DNA of 64,000 nucleotides, taken from the NCBI RefSeq assembly GCF_001552785.1, contig NZ_KQ959484.1, positions 1 through 64,000 of the forward strand, read 5' to 3'. Shown piece after piece: positions 44,897 to 54,838 of the stretch. Origin of the DNA: Atopobium deltae (GTDB lineage Bacteria > Actinomycetota > Coriobacteriia > Coriobacteriales > Atopobiaceae). Every line of letters begins with the position of its first letter. Position 1 is the stretch's first letter. The translations under genes and the position numbers were made by a program. The notes beneath the pieces were generated by a model, which was not told where the DNA came from, did no database searches, and saw only the letters and a list, made by a program, of their open reading frames with translations.

Positions 44897-46132
44897 CTAT
44901 GCGGCCTTGGTGCGATGCAGATACACACTCTGCACAATGCCCACCGCTAAGAGCTGCGCCACCATCGAGGAAGATCCAAAACTGATAAAGGGCAGCGGAA
45001 TACCCGTAATGGGCATGATGCCAATGCACATTCCCATGTTTTCGAGCAGCTGAAACGACCACATGGCAACAATACCAACGAGTACAAGCTTACCAAAAGG
45101 AGCTTCCACCGCGAGCGCCAAACGAATGGTCGAGAAGATTAACACGGCATACAGCGCTAACAACACCAGCGCACCCGCAAAGCCAAAGGTTTCGGAGAGC
45201 AGGGCAAACACGAAGTCCGTATGGGCCTCGGGCAAAAATCCTCCACCCGCCTGCGTCGCATTCCCGATGCCTTTACCAAAAAAGCCACCCGAACCCACCG
45301 CAATTTTTGACTGTAAGAGGTTGTAGCCGTCGTCGGTGGGACTCAAGTTGGGGTCCACAAATACCAGCAAACGATTGAGCTGGTAGGGTTTGAGCAGATG
45401 CGGCAAACCTGGAGTCATAGACGTGATAATAATCAAGGCAGAACCCGCAATGATCAACGCAATCGTAACCAACACCCACGAGCGCTTCGCTCCCGAACAG
45501 ATAATAATAGCCGCGCCCGACACCAAAATGACCAAACCCGTACCCAGGTCGGGCTGCGTCAAAATAAGCGCAAAGGGCACAAGCAAATAGGCGCAAAGGC
45601 GCACGTAATCCTTAAGAGTCTCGATTTTGCCATTGTACTGCGCACCGAGGGCCGCCATCAAAAAGACGGTGACCAGTTTGGCGAGCTCAGAGGGCTGGAA
45701 GCGCATGTGAATAAAGGGAATCTGCACCCAACCCGTCAGACCCTTTGCCGAATAGCTCAAGCCTGGCACTTTGGGCAGAAGCATGAGCACAATATCGAGT
45801 ATGAGCAGCAACGTCGTCACATTAGCGAGATTTCGATAATCGTAGCGACACATAAAGAAGGCGCCGAGAAGGCCGATGACAACGCCCACCAACTGGCGCG
45901 GCCAGGAGGCTTCGGGAATCATCAAAGAGGCGCTCCACACGACGATAAGACCGTATAAACACAGCAACAAGGTCGCAATAGCGTTCGGTAGATAGATATT
46001 CTCAAGGCGACGACTTTTGGGCCGTATGCGTGCATGTTCGGGAGCGTTACCTGCTTTTCCACCAAACAGGGATGACAAGACGCTACCTACGCCTACATCC
46101 GAAAGACTATCTTTTGGTGTTTTCATCGCCAT
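44897..46132 (-). CDS. rodA: RodA-type SEDS peptidoglycan polymerase
   Basis: SEDS glycosyltransferase that builds glycan strands with PBP2 during elongation. There are about ten membrane helices; family segments are QPDLGTGLVILVSGAA, SKIAVGSGGFFGKG and GIPLPFISFGSSSMVA. 411 residues with a cytoplasmic N-terminus of about 45 residues. Position next to mrdA and mreBCD marks it as RodA rather than FtsW. CAGGAG precedes ATG 46132. Confidence 0.94.
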   Translation of the reverse strand: MAMKTPKDSLSDVGVGSVLSSLFGGKAGNAPEHARIRPKSRRLENIYLPNAIATLLLCLYGLIVVWSASLMIPEASWPRQLVGVVIGLLGAFFMCRYDYRNLANVTTLLLILDIVLMLLPKVPGLSYSAKGLTGWVQIPFIHMRFQPSELAKLVTVFLMAALGAQYNGKIETLKDYVRLCAYLLVPFALILTQPDLGTGLVILVSGAAIIICSGAKRSWVLVTIALIIAGSALIIITSMTPGLPHLLKPYQLNRLLVFVDPNLSPTDDGYNLLQSKIAVGSGGFFGKGIGNATQAGGGFLPEAHTDFVFALLSETFGFAGALVLLALYAVLIFSTIRLALAVEAPFGKLVLVGIVAMWSFQLLENMGMCIGIMPITGIPLPFISFGSSSMVAQLLAVGIVQSVYLHRTKAA

Positions 46133-46230
46133 GTTAGAGCTCCTGCTTCATGGAAAGACTCGCGTGTGCGACCAAGGCCCTGCAGGACACAGCATTCACG
46201 CTCAAGTAGATCGCAGCCCCCAGACACGTA

Positions 46231-48270
46231 CTAGTGCAAGCTAACATCATTGTCTCCTGACGCGGTGTCGGGAACGCCGTAGATAGCTCCCAGCGTATCA
46301 CGAACGGCATACATGGCAGACGTTGCACCAAAGCCGCCCTTCTCGACAACTGCTGCAACAACATACTTGGGTTTATCGGCAGGAGCAAAAGCACACAGCC
46401 AACCCGTGGGGTCCTCGCCCTTGCGCTCGCCCGTACCCGTTTTGCCTGCGACACGCACGGGAAGGTTTGTGAAGTGCGATGCAAAGGAGCGATCCTCTTC
46501 GTAAATGACGCCCTCGAGCGCGCGCTGTAATAGCGCATACTGCGCGTCTGTTTGCTTTACTTCCAGGCGCACTTTGGTCTTGGACTGCAAAATCGTGCCA
46601 GAACCCGAATGCGACTGCACGCTTTTGAGCAGGTGAGGCTTGTAGATGGTGCCTCTATTTGCTACGCCCATGTAGGCGCTTGCAAGCTGGATCGGTGTGA
46701 CCAACAGGTCGCCTTGGCCGATCGCGAGGTTGGTATTATCGCCACCTTTCCAGCGACGATCCCCCTCGGCAGCAGAGTTATAAAATGAGTATTTCCACTG
46801 CGGATCGGGAACGCGACCCTGCTGCTCGTGCGGAAGGTCAATCTGAGTTTTGGCACCGAGGCCCCAGTTTTTCATGGTGGTTTGCATGCCCCATTTATGC
46901 GTCTCGTCGGCCTGCCAAAACTTTTTTCCAATCTCGTAAAAGACGACGTCGCACGAAAACGTAATACCTTTTTGCAGGGTCATATAGCCGTGGCCGCGAT
47001 GGTTCCAACAATACTGACCTGCGGCTTTGCCAAAGCCAGTCCAAAAACCAGAGCAGTTGTAACCAGAATCCTCGCTGGCAATGCCATTATCGAGCGCCGA
47101 CAGGGCAATAAAAGGCTTGATAGTTGACGCTGCCATGTAAGCACCATCGACCGCGCGATTCATGAGGGGATACGCGTGATTTTTATCGGACAGCTCGGCC
47201 CAGTCATCGTTCGAAATACCACCGATAAACACACTGGGGTCGTAGGTGGGAGCACTTGCCATCGCAAGCACTTCCCCATTGGTAACGTCCATAACCACCA
47301 CGGCACCCGCCTTGCAATCCTTATTGCCCCGTTGACGAGAGCGCTCGATGGCATGCGCGAGGCCCTTCTCGGCACCCGCTTGAATGGTGGCATCGATGGT
47401 TAGCGTGATGTCGGAACCAGGAATAGCGGCGACCGATGTTGAGTAGTCAATAACTTTGCCGCGAGCATCGACGTAGACCTTTTGCTCGCCGTGAACGCCC
47501 TGCAACACCGACTCGTACTGATACTCAATGCCCGACTGACCCACAATATCGCCGAGCTCGTAGTGCGGCGCGCTGGAATCTTTTTTGTCGACCTTATCGA
47601 TAAGATCTTGGGTAACAGCACCCGTGTAGCCAAGCACGTGCGCGGCAAGGCTGCCCTGCGGATAGGTGCGCACCGAGCGATCCTCGACCGACACACCCTC
47701 AAAAAAGTCAGCATGTTCGCCCAGATAGGCCACCACTTGACGGCTGACGTCAGTCGCAACCACACGCAGGCTTTGTGCGCCTGCCGAGGTATCTTGAATT
47801 TTGCGCTTGACCGCGATCTTAGGCATACCCAACAGATTGGCCAAAAGCTGCAGCGTTACGTCGTTATTGAGCACATCGCTTTTTGCAACCACCGTCAATG
47901 ACGAACGATTGGTGACGAGCTCAACGCCATTACGATCCAAAATGCGCCCGCGTTGTGCTGGCGTGGCAATGGAGCGTGTGCGGTTCTTTTCGGCCAGCTT
48001 GGTGTACTCCGTTGAGGATACCAGCTGCATGCTCCAGAGCTTGGCGAGAAGGGCAGCAAAAATGCCGCCCGAGAAGAGCGACAGCCCGTACAGGCGGGTC
48101 TTGAAGCCTTTTTCGGACGACTGGTCCTGCCCGCCTGAGGCGTGCGGCGCTTGACCGCCAATATCGAAGGTAAAGCGCGTGTTTGAGCCATGCATGATGA
48201 ATAGCGCGATAAGCCCTAAGATGACGAGCGAGCATATGATGATGGTGACAATGATGGAGGCAAGTGACAT
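46231..48270 (-). CDS. mrdA: penicillin-binding protein 2 (class B transpeptidase)
   Basis: Elongasome D,D-transpeptidase. An N-terminal helix (about 5-27) and a second hydrophobic segment (about 50-75) precede the pedestal domain and transpeptidase domain. Active-site boxes are AASTIKPF (SxxK), FSCD (SxN-type position, here SCD) and AGKTGTGE (KTG). 679 residues. It is the cognate partner of the adjacent RodA. Confidence 0.93.
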   Translation of the reverse strand: MSLASIIVTIIICSLVILGLIALFIMHGSNTRFTFDIGGQAPHASGGQDQSSEKGFKTRLYGLSLFSGGIFAALLAKLWSMQLVSSTEYTKLAEKNRTRSIATPAQRGRILDRNGVELVTNRSSLTVVAKSDVLNNDVTLQLLANLLGMPKIAVKRKIQDTSAGAQSLRVVATDVSRQVVAYLGEHADFFEGVSVEDRSVRTYPQGSLAAHVLGYTGAVTQDLIDKVDKKDSSAPHYELGDIVGQSGIEYQYESVLQGVHGEQKVYVDARGKVIDYSTSVAAIPGSDITLTIDATIQAGAEKGLAHAIERSRQRGNKDCKAGAVVVMDVTNGEVLAMASAPTYDPSVFIGGISNDDWAELSDKNHAYPLMNRAVDGAYMAASTIKPFIALSALDNGIASEDSGYNCSGFWTGFGKAAGQYCWNHRGHGYMTLQKGITFSCDVVFYEIGKKFWQADETHKWGMQTTMKNWGLGAKTQIDLPHEQQGRVPDPQWKYSFYNSAAEGDRRWKGGDNTNLAIGQGDLLVTPIQLASAYMGVANRGTIYKPHLLKSVQSHSGSGTILQSKTKVRLEVKQTDAQYALLQRALEGVIYEEDRSFASHFTNLPVRVAGKTGTGERKGEDPTGWLCAFAPADKPKYVVAAVVEKGGFGATSAMYAVRDTLGAIYGVPDTASGDNDVSLH

Positions 48271-48278
48271 AGCTGCCC

Positions 48279-48899
48279 CTACAGTTTCTTGCCCAATGAG
48301 AATTTGGACGAGCCCTTCGGGGATGCACCCTTGGAGGACAGGCCCTGACCACCACGATGCAAGGTTTTTGTCGAAGAAATTTTGGCGCTAAAGAAGGCTG
48401 CCGACGAGCTTATTCTGGAGAAAATACCTACTACGACCAGCGCAAATACAAGCACTTCCATAAGGATTGCGGGCAGGGTGCGCCACAGAAGGAGCCCCAC
48501 GATATCGTGAGTATGTCCCAGCATCAACAGTACGAGGCTATAGATAAGCTCAACGAGGACAATAGCAAGTGCACTTTTTTGAATGAGAATGCTCTGCGAT
48601 GACGAGAGCTTGTTTTGCTCTTGCGAGCCAAAGGCAAAACTCAACAGCGTCAACTCAAAAGCCATAAGTCCAACGGGGCCTGAAGTCGTAAGGTCATACA
48701 AAAGCCCAAAGCAAAAACCCGCAACCACGCTGGTGGTGCCACCAATATGCAACGAACACCACAGACCGACCAGCAAGCACACGTTGATGCGTGCTGCAAA
48801 AATGCCAATATGAGGCGCAAACACCAGGTGCAGCACTATGCAGAGAAGAGCAGCGATAATCAGCCTTCTACGATTTTTGTTTGTATCATGTACCTGCAA
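48279..48899 (-). CDS. mreD: rod-shape-determining protein MreD
   Basis: Small integral membrane protein of the elongasome with about five helices (for example IIAALLCIVLHLVFAPHIGI). The C-terminal 45 residues form a basic Ser/Lys/Gly-rich cytoplasmic tail. TTG 48899 is the start, preceded by AAAGGAGGTG. Identity rests on topology plus position between mreC and mrdA. Confidence 0.85.
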   Translation of the reverse strand: MQVHDTNKNRRRLIIAALLCIVLHLVFAPHIGIFAARINVCLLVGLWCSLHIGGTTSVVAGFCFGLLYDLTTSGPVGLMAFELTLLSFAFGSQEQNKLSSSQSILIQKSALAIVLVELIYSLVLLMLGHTHDIVGLLLWRTLPAILMEVLVFALVVVGIFSRISSSAAFFSAKISSTKTLHRGGQGLSSKGASPKGSSKFSLGKKL

Positions 48900-48913
48900 C
48901 GCTTACACCTCCT

Positions 48914-49858
48914 TTAGGATTTGCGTCCATCAGCAGCCTGTACCTCTTCGGCACTGGCATGTTGCTCGTCGCTCACAGCCGTAACCACGAGCACTTCCTC
49001 AAAGGAGCCATTCGAAGAAATTGGCTTGACGGCAATGTCATAGTAATTGCCATTGGCGCTCTTCTCGACAGACGAAACAGTGCCCAAAGGAAGGCCTTTG
49101 GGGTAAACGCCACCCAAACCGCTGGTTACAACGGTATCACCCACCGAAACACTTTGATCGACCGACACGAGCGTCATGCGCAGACTTCCGTCGGCCGAGC
49201 CCACCAACATACCCTGCGCTCGACTTGATTGAATCATGGCCGACACTGACGATGACTCATCGCTTACGAGTCGCACCGTTGCAGAGTTTGGCCCCACCGA
49301 AGAAATTTGCCCAATCACAGCCGTCGAATCAGTGACAGGCATCCCAACGCTTAAGCCCGAGGTAGAGCCCTTATCGATCGTAATGGTCGACGTCCAGGAA
49401 TCGGTCGAGCTCGAAATGACATGCGCCGCAAGAGATTGCAATTTGTAGGCACTCTTGAGTTTGAGAAGATCTTGCAGGCGATCGGCGGATTTTTTTGCCT
49501 CCACGAGCTGCGCGTTTTGCGCGCGCAGTGTTGCGTTTTCCTGCTGCAGCTCACTGAGAGTATTCTCGCTCGCCGTAATATTGGTAAACACACGAGAAAG
49601 TCCCGTAAACGGAGAACAGATAAACGCACCAACCTGGCGCACGGGTGTGGTCGCAACACTGAGAAATGCTTTAGTCGTGTGTATGGGGCCTTGCGGCGCT
49701 TCACGAGCGCTTAAGGTAAAAACGATAAGCGAAATGACACATAACACTATGGTTACACGACCCGATGCGCCGCTGCCAGAAGCACCAGCACCACCATGTT
49801 TTATATGCTTGAATGTTTTGACGCTGCCGACGCCTTTTGTACGCGAGAAACTCACCAT
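48914..49858 (-). CDS. mreC: rod-shape-determining protein MreC
   Basis: Periplasm-facing elongasome scaffold. A membrane helix (about 29-47) is followed by a coiled coil (LSELQQENATLRAQNAQLVE) and the double beta-barrel with VISSSTDSWTSTITIDKGS and DTVVTSGLGGVYPKGLPLG. 314 residues. It lies between mreB and mreD. Confidence 0.93.
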   Translation of the reverse strand: MVSFSRTKGVGSVKTFKHIKHGGAGASGSGASGRVTIVLCVISLIVFTLSAREAPQGPIHTTKAFLSVATTPVRQVGAFICSPFTGLSRVFTNITASENTLSELQQENATLRAQNAQLVEAKKSADRLQDLLKLKSAYKLQSLAAHVISSSTDSWTSTITIDKGSTSGLSVGMPVTDSTAVIGQISSVGPNSATVRLVSDESSSVSAMIQSSRAQGMLVGSADGSLRMTLVSVDQSVSVGDTVVTSGLGGVYPKGLPLGTVSSVEKSANGNYYDIAVKPISSNGSFEEVLVVTAVSDEQHASAEEVQAADGRKS

Positions 49859-49884
49859 ACGCGAAAGTCCACCTTGCGCGATTG

Positions 49885-50931
49885 TTATTTGCCTGCAGTT
49901 TGAATAAATCCACCCGACAGGGCATTCGCATCAAGGACGCGTGCGCAACCATTGACGACATTCTCGAGCGCTGTTGGGCTCACGTTGACAGGCACGCCCG
50001 TCTCGTCACGCAAACGAGAATCCAAACCACGCAGCAAGCCGCCGCCGCCCGTAAGCAAAATGCCGTAATACATCAGGTCACTGGCAAGATCAGGCGGGGT
50101 CACGTCCAGTGCATCTTTTACAGCTTTGGTCACCTCGTCTAAGGGACGATCCAGCGCGCGGCGAATCTCCTCGGACTCAATACGCACCGACTTTGGAAGG
50201 CCGTTAATGACATCGCGACCGTTGACCTCGACGTCAAGCTCTTCTCGCAAAGGCGCGGCTGAGCCAACCTTGATTTTAATGTCTTCGGCGGTGCGCTCAC
50301 CAATCGAAAGATTGTAGGCATCACGTACATGCTCAAGAATGGTTTGGTCAAACTCGTCGCCCGCTGTGCGGATGGATTGCGACACCACGATGCCGCCCAT
50401 AGAAATAACGGCGACTTCGGTGGTACCGCCGCCGATGTCGACAACCATCGAACCTGTTGGGTCCTCGATGGGCAAATCGGCACCAATAGCTGCGGCCATG
50501 GGCTCTTCAATCAGGTAGGCCTGACGAGCACCCGCCGAAATAGTGGCCTCAAACACTGCGCGCTTCTCGACAGAAGTAACACCCGAGGGAACGCACACGA
50601 CCACACGCGGGCGTGGCGACCAGGGGTAATGACGAGAACCACGGGCCTTCTCGATAAAATAACGGAGCATAACTTCGGTCACGTCAAAGTCGGCGATAAC
50701 ACCATCTTTGAGGGGGCGCACAGCCGTGATGGAACCAGGGGTACGACCAACCATGCGCTTCGCGTCAGAGCCGACGGCCAGAACGCGCTCAGCATCTTTA
50801 TCGATGGCAACAACAGAGGGCTCGTTGAGGACGATGCCCTGTCCGCGCACCGACACGAGGGTGTTTGCGGTGCCAAGGTCAATGGCGAGATCGCCACCAT
50901 ATTCACCAAATAACGAATCAAAAAAGGACAT
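49885..50931 (-). CDS. mreB: rod-shape-determining protein MreB
   Basis: Bacterial actin that orients wall synthesis. ATP-site segments are AIDLGTANTLV, VVDIGGGTTEVAVIS and GILLTGGGGLLRG. 348 residues, complete. AAGGA lies nine bases before ATG 50931. The presence of a full mre set argues for a rod or elongated coccobacillus. Confidence 0.96.
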   Translation of the reverse strand: MSFFDSLFGEYGGDLAIDLGTANTLVSVRGQGIVLNEPSVVAIDKDAERVLAVGSDAKRMVGRTPGSITAVRPLKDGVIADFDVTEVMLRYFIEKARGSRHYPWSPRPRVVVCVPSGVTSVEKRAVFEATISAGARQAYLIEEPMAAAIGADLPIEDPTGSMVVDIGGGTTEVAVISMGGIVVSQSIRTAGDEFDQTILEHVRDAYNLSIGERTAEDIKIKVGSAAPLREELDVEVNGRDVINGLPKSVRIESEEIRRALDRPLDEVTKAVKDALDVTPPDLASDLMYYGILLTGGGGLLRGLDSRLRDETGVPVNVSPTALENVVNGCARVLDANALSGGFIQTAGK

Positions 50932-50987
50932 ATCTGGTATCCTTCATGCGAGTTACAACAACAAACCTACTACTATTACGACAAAAG

Positions 50988-52442
50988 CTAGCGTGAAGAA
51001 GAGCTCGCATCAGACGTGCCACCCTGCTGCGAGGAGCCACCCTGTGACGGCGAACCTGCGTCGGAGGAGCCTCCCTGCTGCGAGGAGCCCGCTTCAGAAG
51101 ACGACTCCGCCTCGGACGAGCTGCTCGAATTCGACGAAATTGCGCTCGAGTTCTTGAGTTCAGAAGCGTACTGCGGCTTCACAGCGCTGACCTTCCACGA
51201 AATGCCATCGCGCACAAACTCAACAATGAAGTCCTGCGTTCCACCTTGCGGCAAGGTAGCCGTCAGGTGCACCTTACTGGAGCTCATCGAGCGATCAACA
51301 CCAGAGATAGACACCTTGGAGCTTTCGGGGAGAAGCGCCATGATCTCGTTACGCGCATCATCCGACAGCGCAGTCGCTAGCAAAGGCTTGATCTTCTCTT
51401 CAGAAACAGGAGACGAGAAGAGCTGTGTCGCGATGCTTTCCTGTGTGGGGTAACCATAGCCCTTGTAGAAGGCAAAGCACCCAGCCGCCGCAGCGAGCAG
51501 AAGAAGCACAAACAAGGTGATAAGAATCTTTCGGCCCCAGTGGCGGTGCTTACGGCGCACCTTTTTGTTGTCCTTCTCGGCAGCAATAAGCTCACTTTCG
51601 CTGACCGAGAAAAAGCCCGTATCCTCGGGGGAAGGCATCATTTCGCCTGATTTACCCAGCGGATCGAGCGGATCATAGGATCCCGTACCACCGTAACCTG
51701 CTGCCTGCAAAAGCGCGTCGGTCTCGGACGGTTGACGATTGGTGATCGCTGTCATCGCCTTTTGTGCTGCCTCGTAGGCTGCCTGCTGAGAAGGCGTCAA
51801 GGTCAGGGTCTTATCGGCAGTGGCATTATTGAAGGCGTCAAGCGCCTCGGACATGCGGTTAGCGGCAACGTAGGCATCTCCGAGCTGCGCATAAATAGCA
51901 TTTTGATTCGCCAGAGGCGTCGAGAAATCAAGGGCGGTGCGATAGGCCTCAATGGCATCGATGGGACGACCAAGTTGCATAAAGCACGAACCCAAGCTAG
52001 TCAGGGCATCGGCAGGATTAGGGTTTGCCTCATCGATAGCAGCATTACGAAAAGCAATGCCCGCCTCACGCACATTGCCAAGACGCAGGTGTGCGGCACC
52101 AAGCGCGAGCTGGGCTTTATAGGGCGTCTTGTAAGCGGTGTCCTGCAAAGCCAAGTTCAAAACTGCCACGGCCTCCTGAAAGCGCGACGCTGCCATAAAG
52201 GCACGGCCCTGGTTGCAGTACAGCGCACCACGCTTGCCGTACGCCTCGTCACGCAAGGCGTCGGAATAGGCGGCGGCTGCCTCATCAAAACGACCGAGTT
52301 TCATGAGGGCATTACCCTTAAGGTGATCTGCTGCACCAAATAGCTCATCGGAATTTTTTACCGCTGGCAGCGCGAGAACAACTGAGGTCCAATCCCCTTT
52401 TTGATACGCCTCGCGCGCTGTTTTATATGCTTGCTGATCCAT
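50988..52442 (-). CDS. TPR-repeat membrane protein with Ser/Gly/Gln-rich tail
   Basis: A 484-residue protein. TPR units cover about residues 5-235 (for example LGAAHLRLGNVREAGIAFRN, YAQLGDAYVAANRMSEALDA), a basic stretch (KKVRRKHRHW) precedes one membrane helix (about 300-323), and an extracytoplasmic domain follows (about 330-435). The last 45 residues are a Ser-rich tail with repeated SQQGGSS-type units. Cytoplasmic TPRs tethered to the membrane suggest a docking role. It is the first gene before mreB (56-base gap), so it may belong to the elongation operon. The function is not known. Confidence 0.8.
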   Translation of the reverse strand: MDQQAYKTAREAYQKGDWTSVVLALPAVKNSDELFGAADHLKGNALMKLGRFDEAAAAYSDALRDEAYGKRGALYCNQGRAFMAASRFQEAVAVLNLALQDTAYKTPYKAQLALGAAHLRLGNVREAGIAFRNAAIDEANPNPADALTSLGSCFMQLGRPIDAIEAYRTALDFSTPLANQNAIYAQLGDAYVAANRMSEALDAFNNATADKTLTLTPSQQAAYEAAQKAMTAITNRQPSETDALLQAAGYGGTGSYDPLDPLGKSGEMMPSPEDTGFFSVSESELIAAEKDNKKVRRKHRHWGRKILITLFVLLLLAAAAGCFAFYKGYGYPTQESIATQLFSSPVSEEKIKPLLATALSDDARNEIMALLPESSKVSISGVDRSMSSSKVHLTATLPQGGTQDFIVEFVRDGISWKVSAVKPQYASELKNSSAISSNSSSSSEAESSSEAGSSQQGGSSDAGSPSQGGSSQQGGTSDASSSSR

Positions 52443-52559
52443 AGCGCTCCTTTTAGGTATTGTGCCTACATAGTGTATGCTACACCATCATCTGCGTACA
52501 CCGTATGCGTTGCGTGTGCGGGTGTACAGGCGGACGTGTTGGCACTGTGTGCGTGCACC

Positions 52560-53108
52560 TTATGCTGCACCATGCTCAATACGAATAGACTCAATCACAT
52601 CTCCGGCACGCAGAGATGCAATCACGTCAAAACCTTCGACGGTTTGCCCAAAAACGGTGTAACCGCTATCCAGCCCATGCTGTGGTCCAAGGCAAAAATA
52701 AAATTGCGAACCAGCAGAATCGGGATGAGAAGACCGTGCCATTGCAAGGGCTCCATCATTATGAAGGTTGGAAGGATTGGTGCCGTACTCGTGCTTAATG
52801 CTGTAACCAGGACCTCCCGTGCCAGGCATGCCATCGGCGCCTGCACGACCCTTTGCCACATCGTCACTCGTCATATCACGCGTGTTGGGACAGCCACCCT
52901 GAATGACAAAGCCCGGAACATAACGATGAAACTTCAGATCATCATAAAATCCCGAGCTTGCAAGTTCGCAAAAATTGGCGGCGTGAATGGGTGCGCCTTG
53001 GGTATCGAGCTTTACACGAATAACGCCTTTGTTCGTAGTAAAGACGGCATACTCGTCGCCCTGTAAAACATATTCAGGCGTATATAACGGATCCGAGAAA
53101 AAGCCCAC
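52560..53108 (-). CDS. cyclophilin-type peptidyl-prolyl cis-trans isomerase
   Basis: Catalyses proline isomerisation. The fold is recognised by FYDDLKFHRYVPGFVIQGGC, SAGSQFYFCLGPQHGLDSGY and VFGQTVEGFDVI. There is no signal peptide, so it is cytoplasmic. GTG 53108 has AAGGA six bases upstream and is preferred over TTG 53123. About 182 residues. Confidence 0.93.
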   Translation of the reverse strand: MGFFSDPLYTPEYVLQGDEYAVFTTNKGVIRVKLDTQGAPIHAANFCELASSGFYDDLKFHRYVPGFVIQGGCPNTRDMTSDDVAKGRAGADGMPGTGGPGYSIKHEYGTNPSNLHNDGALAMARSSHPDSAGSQFYFCLGPQHGLDSGYTVFGQTVEGFDVIASLRAGDVIESIRIEHGAA

Positions 53109-53218
53109 GTCATTTCCTTCCAACGCTCTACTCGTTTAAACCTATCTGAACTAGTGTACCAGCACTACCCCAGGCAAGGGTACCCCTTCATATACTGACC
53201 TTGAAAACATCACGATGC

Positions 53219-54493
53219 TTACGAAGTTGCAGGGTTCATACTCTCGTAATTCTCGTCAAACAATGCCTTGTAGCCATCTTGACCTCCCCCACCGTTGTTG
53301 CCGTGGAGAATGGCATCGATTTTATCTTTTTGTGCTTGCACATTATTGGACTTACGCACGAGCTTCCACGCCTTTACGTAGGCGTCACAACGATTGCGCA
53401 GGTAACTGCCCAGGGTTAACAGGTCCTTAATCTGCTGCACATAGGTGCCCGTCGTCGTATCCAAGGTTTTGATCTCGTTGATCAGGTTACTAGCCTCATA
53501 AGCCAAGGCGTTTGCGGCTTCGGTCTGCTTGCGGATGCTTTGCGTATCGGAACTGTAGGCAACCGAGTCAAAGCTATTGCCGTGATCATCAATTTTTTTC
53601 GCGAGGGTGCCAAGCTTTTTGTAGCACTCTTGCAGCTTCTTTTTGGTGGTCTCGTCCGCAGTGGCTGGATTGGTGGGAGCCGCAGGCTGCGTATCCTGAC
53701 CCTTTAGTTTATGTTTAACCCCGGGAAAGCCAGCCTTGGTAGTATCCATTTCGACCTGATTGCGGGGACGAAAGACATCGGGATTCCAGGGATGCCACAG
53801 CATCATAATAAACCCGCCAATAAGTGCAACCGCTGCTGCCGCGGCAATAAAGACTGCACGCAGGTGCGGGAGCCTTTCGAAGGCATAGCCATTATCGGAG
53901 CTTGAAGGCAGCGCGGATTCGATACGCGGAATAGCATGCGTGACCTCGGCTTCGCTGATGGGCTCATCCAGATCGAGGTCTGCCTTGGTATTGAAGTCGT
54001 CTTCAAGCTGTGGGGCGGCTTCGACGCGCGGGAGCGTCTGCGGAATCGTTTGCGGGAATGTTTGCGGAATTTGCTCGTCTTGCTGCAGTTCATCTTCGTA
54101 TTGATGGTCAGCGTTTTGGGTCTCTGCGCCTTGCAAAACGTCATCTATCTGTGGGAGCTGGTTAATCTGTTGTGCTCGCTGGGCACGATGCACCAATTCT
54201 GCTTTACGGAAGGCATCTTCAAGCTCAGCTTGAGCTTGAGAAGCTGGCGCGGAGCTAGGACTCGAACTTGCAGATGTTGTAACAGGTGACACTTCTACTG
54301 GTTTTGGCTTTGGCAAAGAGGGCATACCACAGGCATGGCAGGTGGTTTCGTTTACCTCGAGAAGAGCACCGCAGCTTTTGCAATAGCGCAGCTCTAACGA
54401 AGGAAACGACATAGTAGGATCCATTTTTGCGTGGCAGGCAGGGCAACGTAGACTTGCCTGCACAATATGTGTGCCACAGAATGGGCAAATCAC
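53219..54493 (-). CDS. double zinc-ribbon membrane protein
   Basis: The N-terminus carries two zinc ribbons: CPFCGTHIVQASLRCPAC and CKSCGALLEVNETTCHACG (both CxxC..CxxC). A long Gln/Glu/Pro-rich region follows, with a repeated FPQTIPQTLP-type motif, then one membrane helix (about 213-235) and a helical extracytoplasmic domain (YKKLGTLAKKIDDHGNSFDS onward). The start is GTG 54493 with GGAGG six bases upstream; TTG 54508 is too close to that site. 424 residues. Similar zinc-ribbon/helix/outer-domain proteins occur in Gram-positive bacteria with unknown roles. Confidence 0.8.
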   Translation of the reverse strand: MICPFCGTHIVQASLRCPACHAKMDPTMSFPSLELRYCKSCGALLEVNETTCHACGMPSLPKPKPVEVSPVTTSASSSPSSAPASQAQAELEDAFRKAELVHRAQRAQQINQLPQIDDVLQGAETQNADHQYEDELQQDEQIPQTFPQTIPQTLPRVEAAPQLEDDFNTKADLDLDEPISEAEVTHAIPRIESALPSSSDNGYAFERLPHLRAVFIAAAAAVALIGGFIMMLWHPWNPDVFRPRNQVEMDTTKAGFPGVKHKLKGQDTQPAAPTNPATADETTKKKLQECYKKLGTLAKKIDDHGNSFDSVAYSSDTQSIRKQTEAANALAYEASNLINEIKTLDTTTGTYVQQIKDLLTLGSYLRNRCDAYVKAWKLVRKSNNVQAQKDKIDAILHGNNGGGGQDGYKALFDENYESMNPATS

Positions 54494-54563
54494 GGGAAAC
54501 CTCCGCAAAACTAACCTACCTGGTAAACCTACCTGGCAAAAGCTTACCTGGTAACACCTTATT

Positions 54564-54639
54564 TGGTGCCCTCAGTGGGGATCGAACCCACGACCTTTCG
54601 CTCCGGAGGCGAACGCTCTATCCACTGAGCTATGAGGGC
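54564..54639 (-). tRNA. tRNA-Arg (anticodon CCG)
   Basis: Cloverleaf with acceptor GCCCTCA/TGAGGGC, discriminator A and encoded CCA (54564-54566). The anticodon stem TTCGC/GCGAA encloses CTCCGGA, giving anticodon CCG for CGG arginine codons. Confidence 0.95.
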
Positions 54640-54838
54640 ATCTCGGCCAATGCCGTCGACCACGACCGACTATCGTCAACCACGGATTGACCGCAGTCAT
54701 TAAGACACAACTGATACTTCCGTAGTCCGTAAGCTTTAGTATACCGTGATTTCCATAGCAGGCTCAGTAAAAATGTTTCATCAACGTATACGATAACCAT
54801 ATCAACGCATCTGACGATAAAATCAAGGGTATTATCGA

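Noticed and set aside
54640-54838. T-box or attenuator before the aro cluster
   Set aside because: No T-box specifier loop, terminator/antiterminator pair or leader peptide rich in aromatic codons could be identified.
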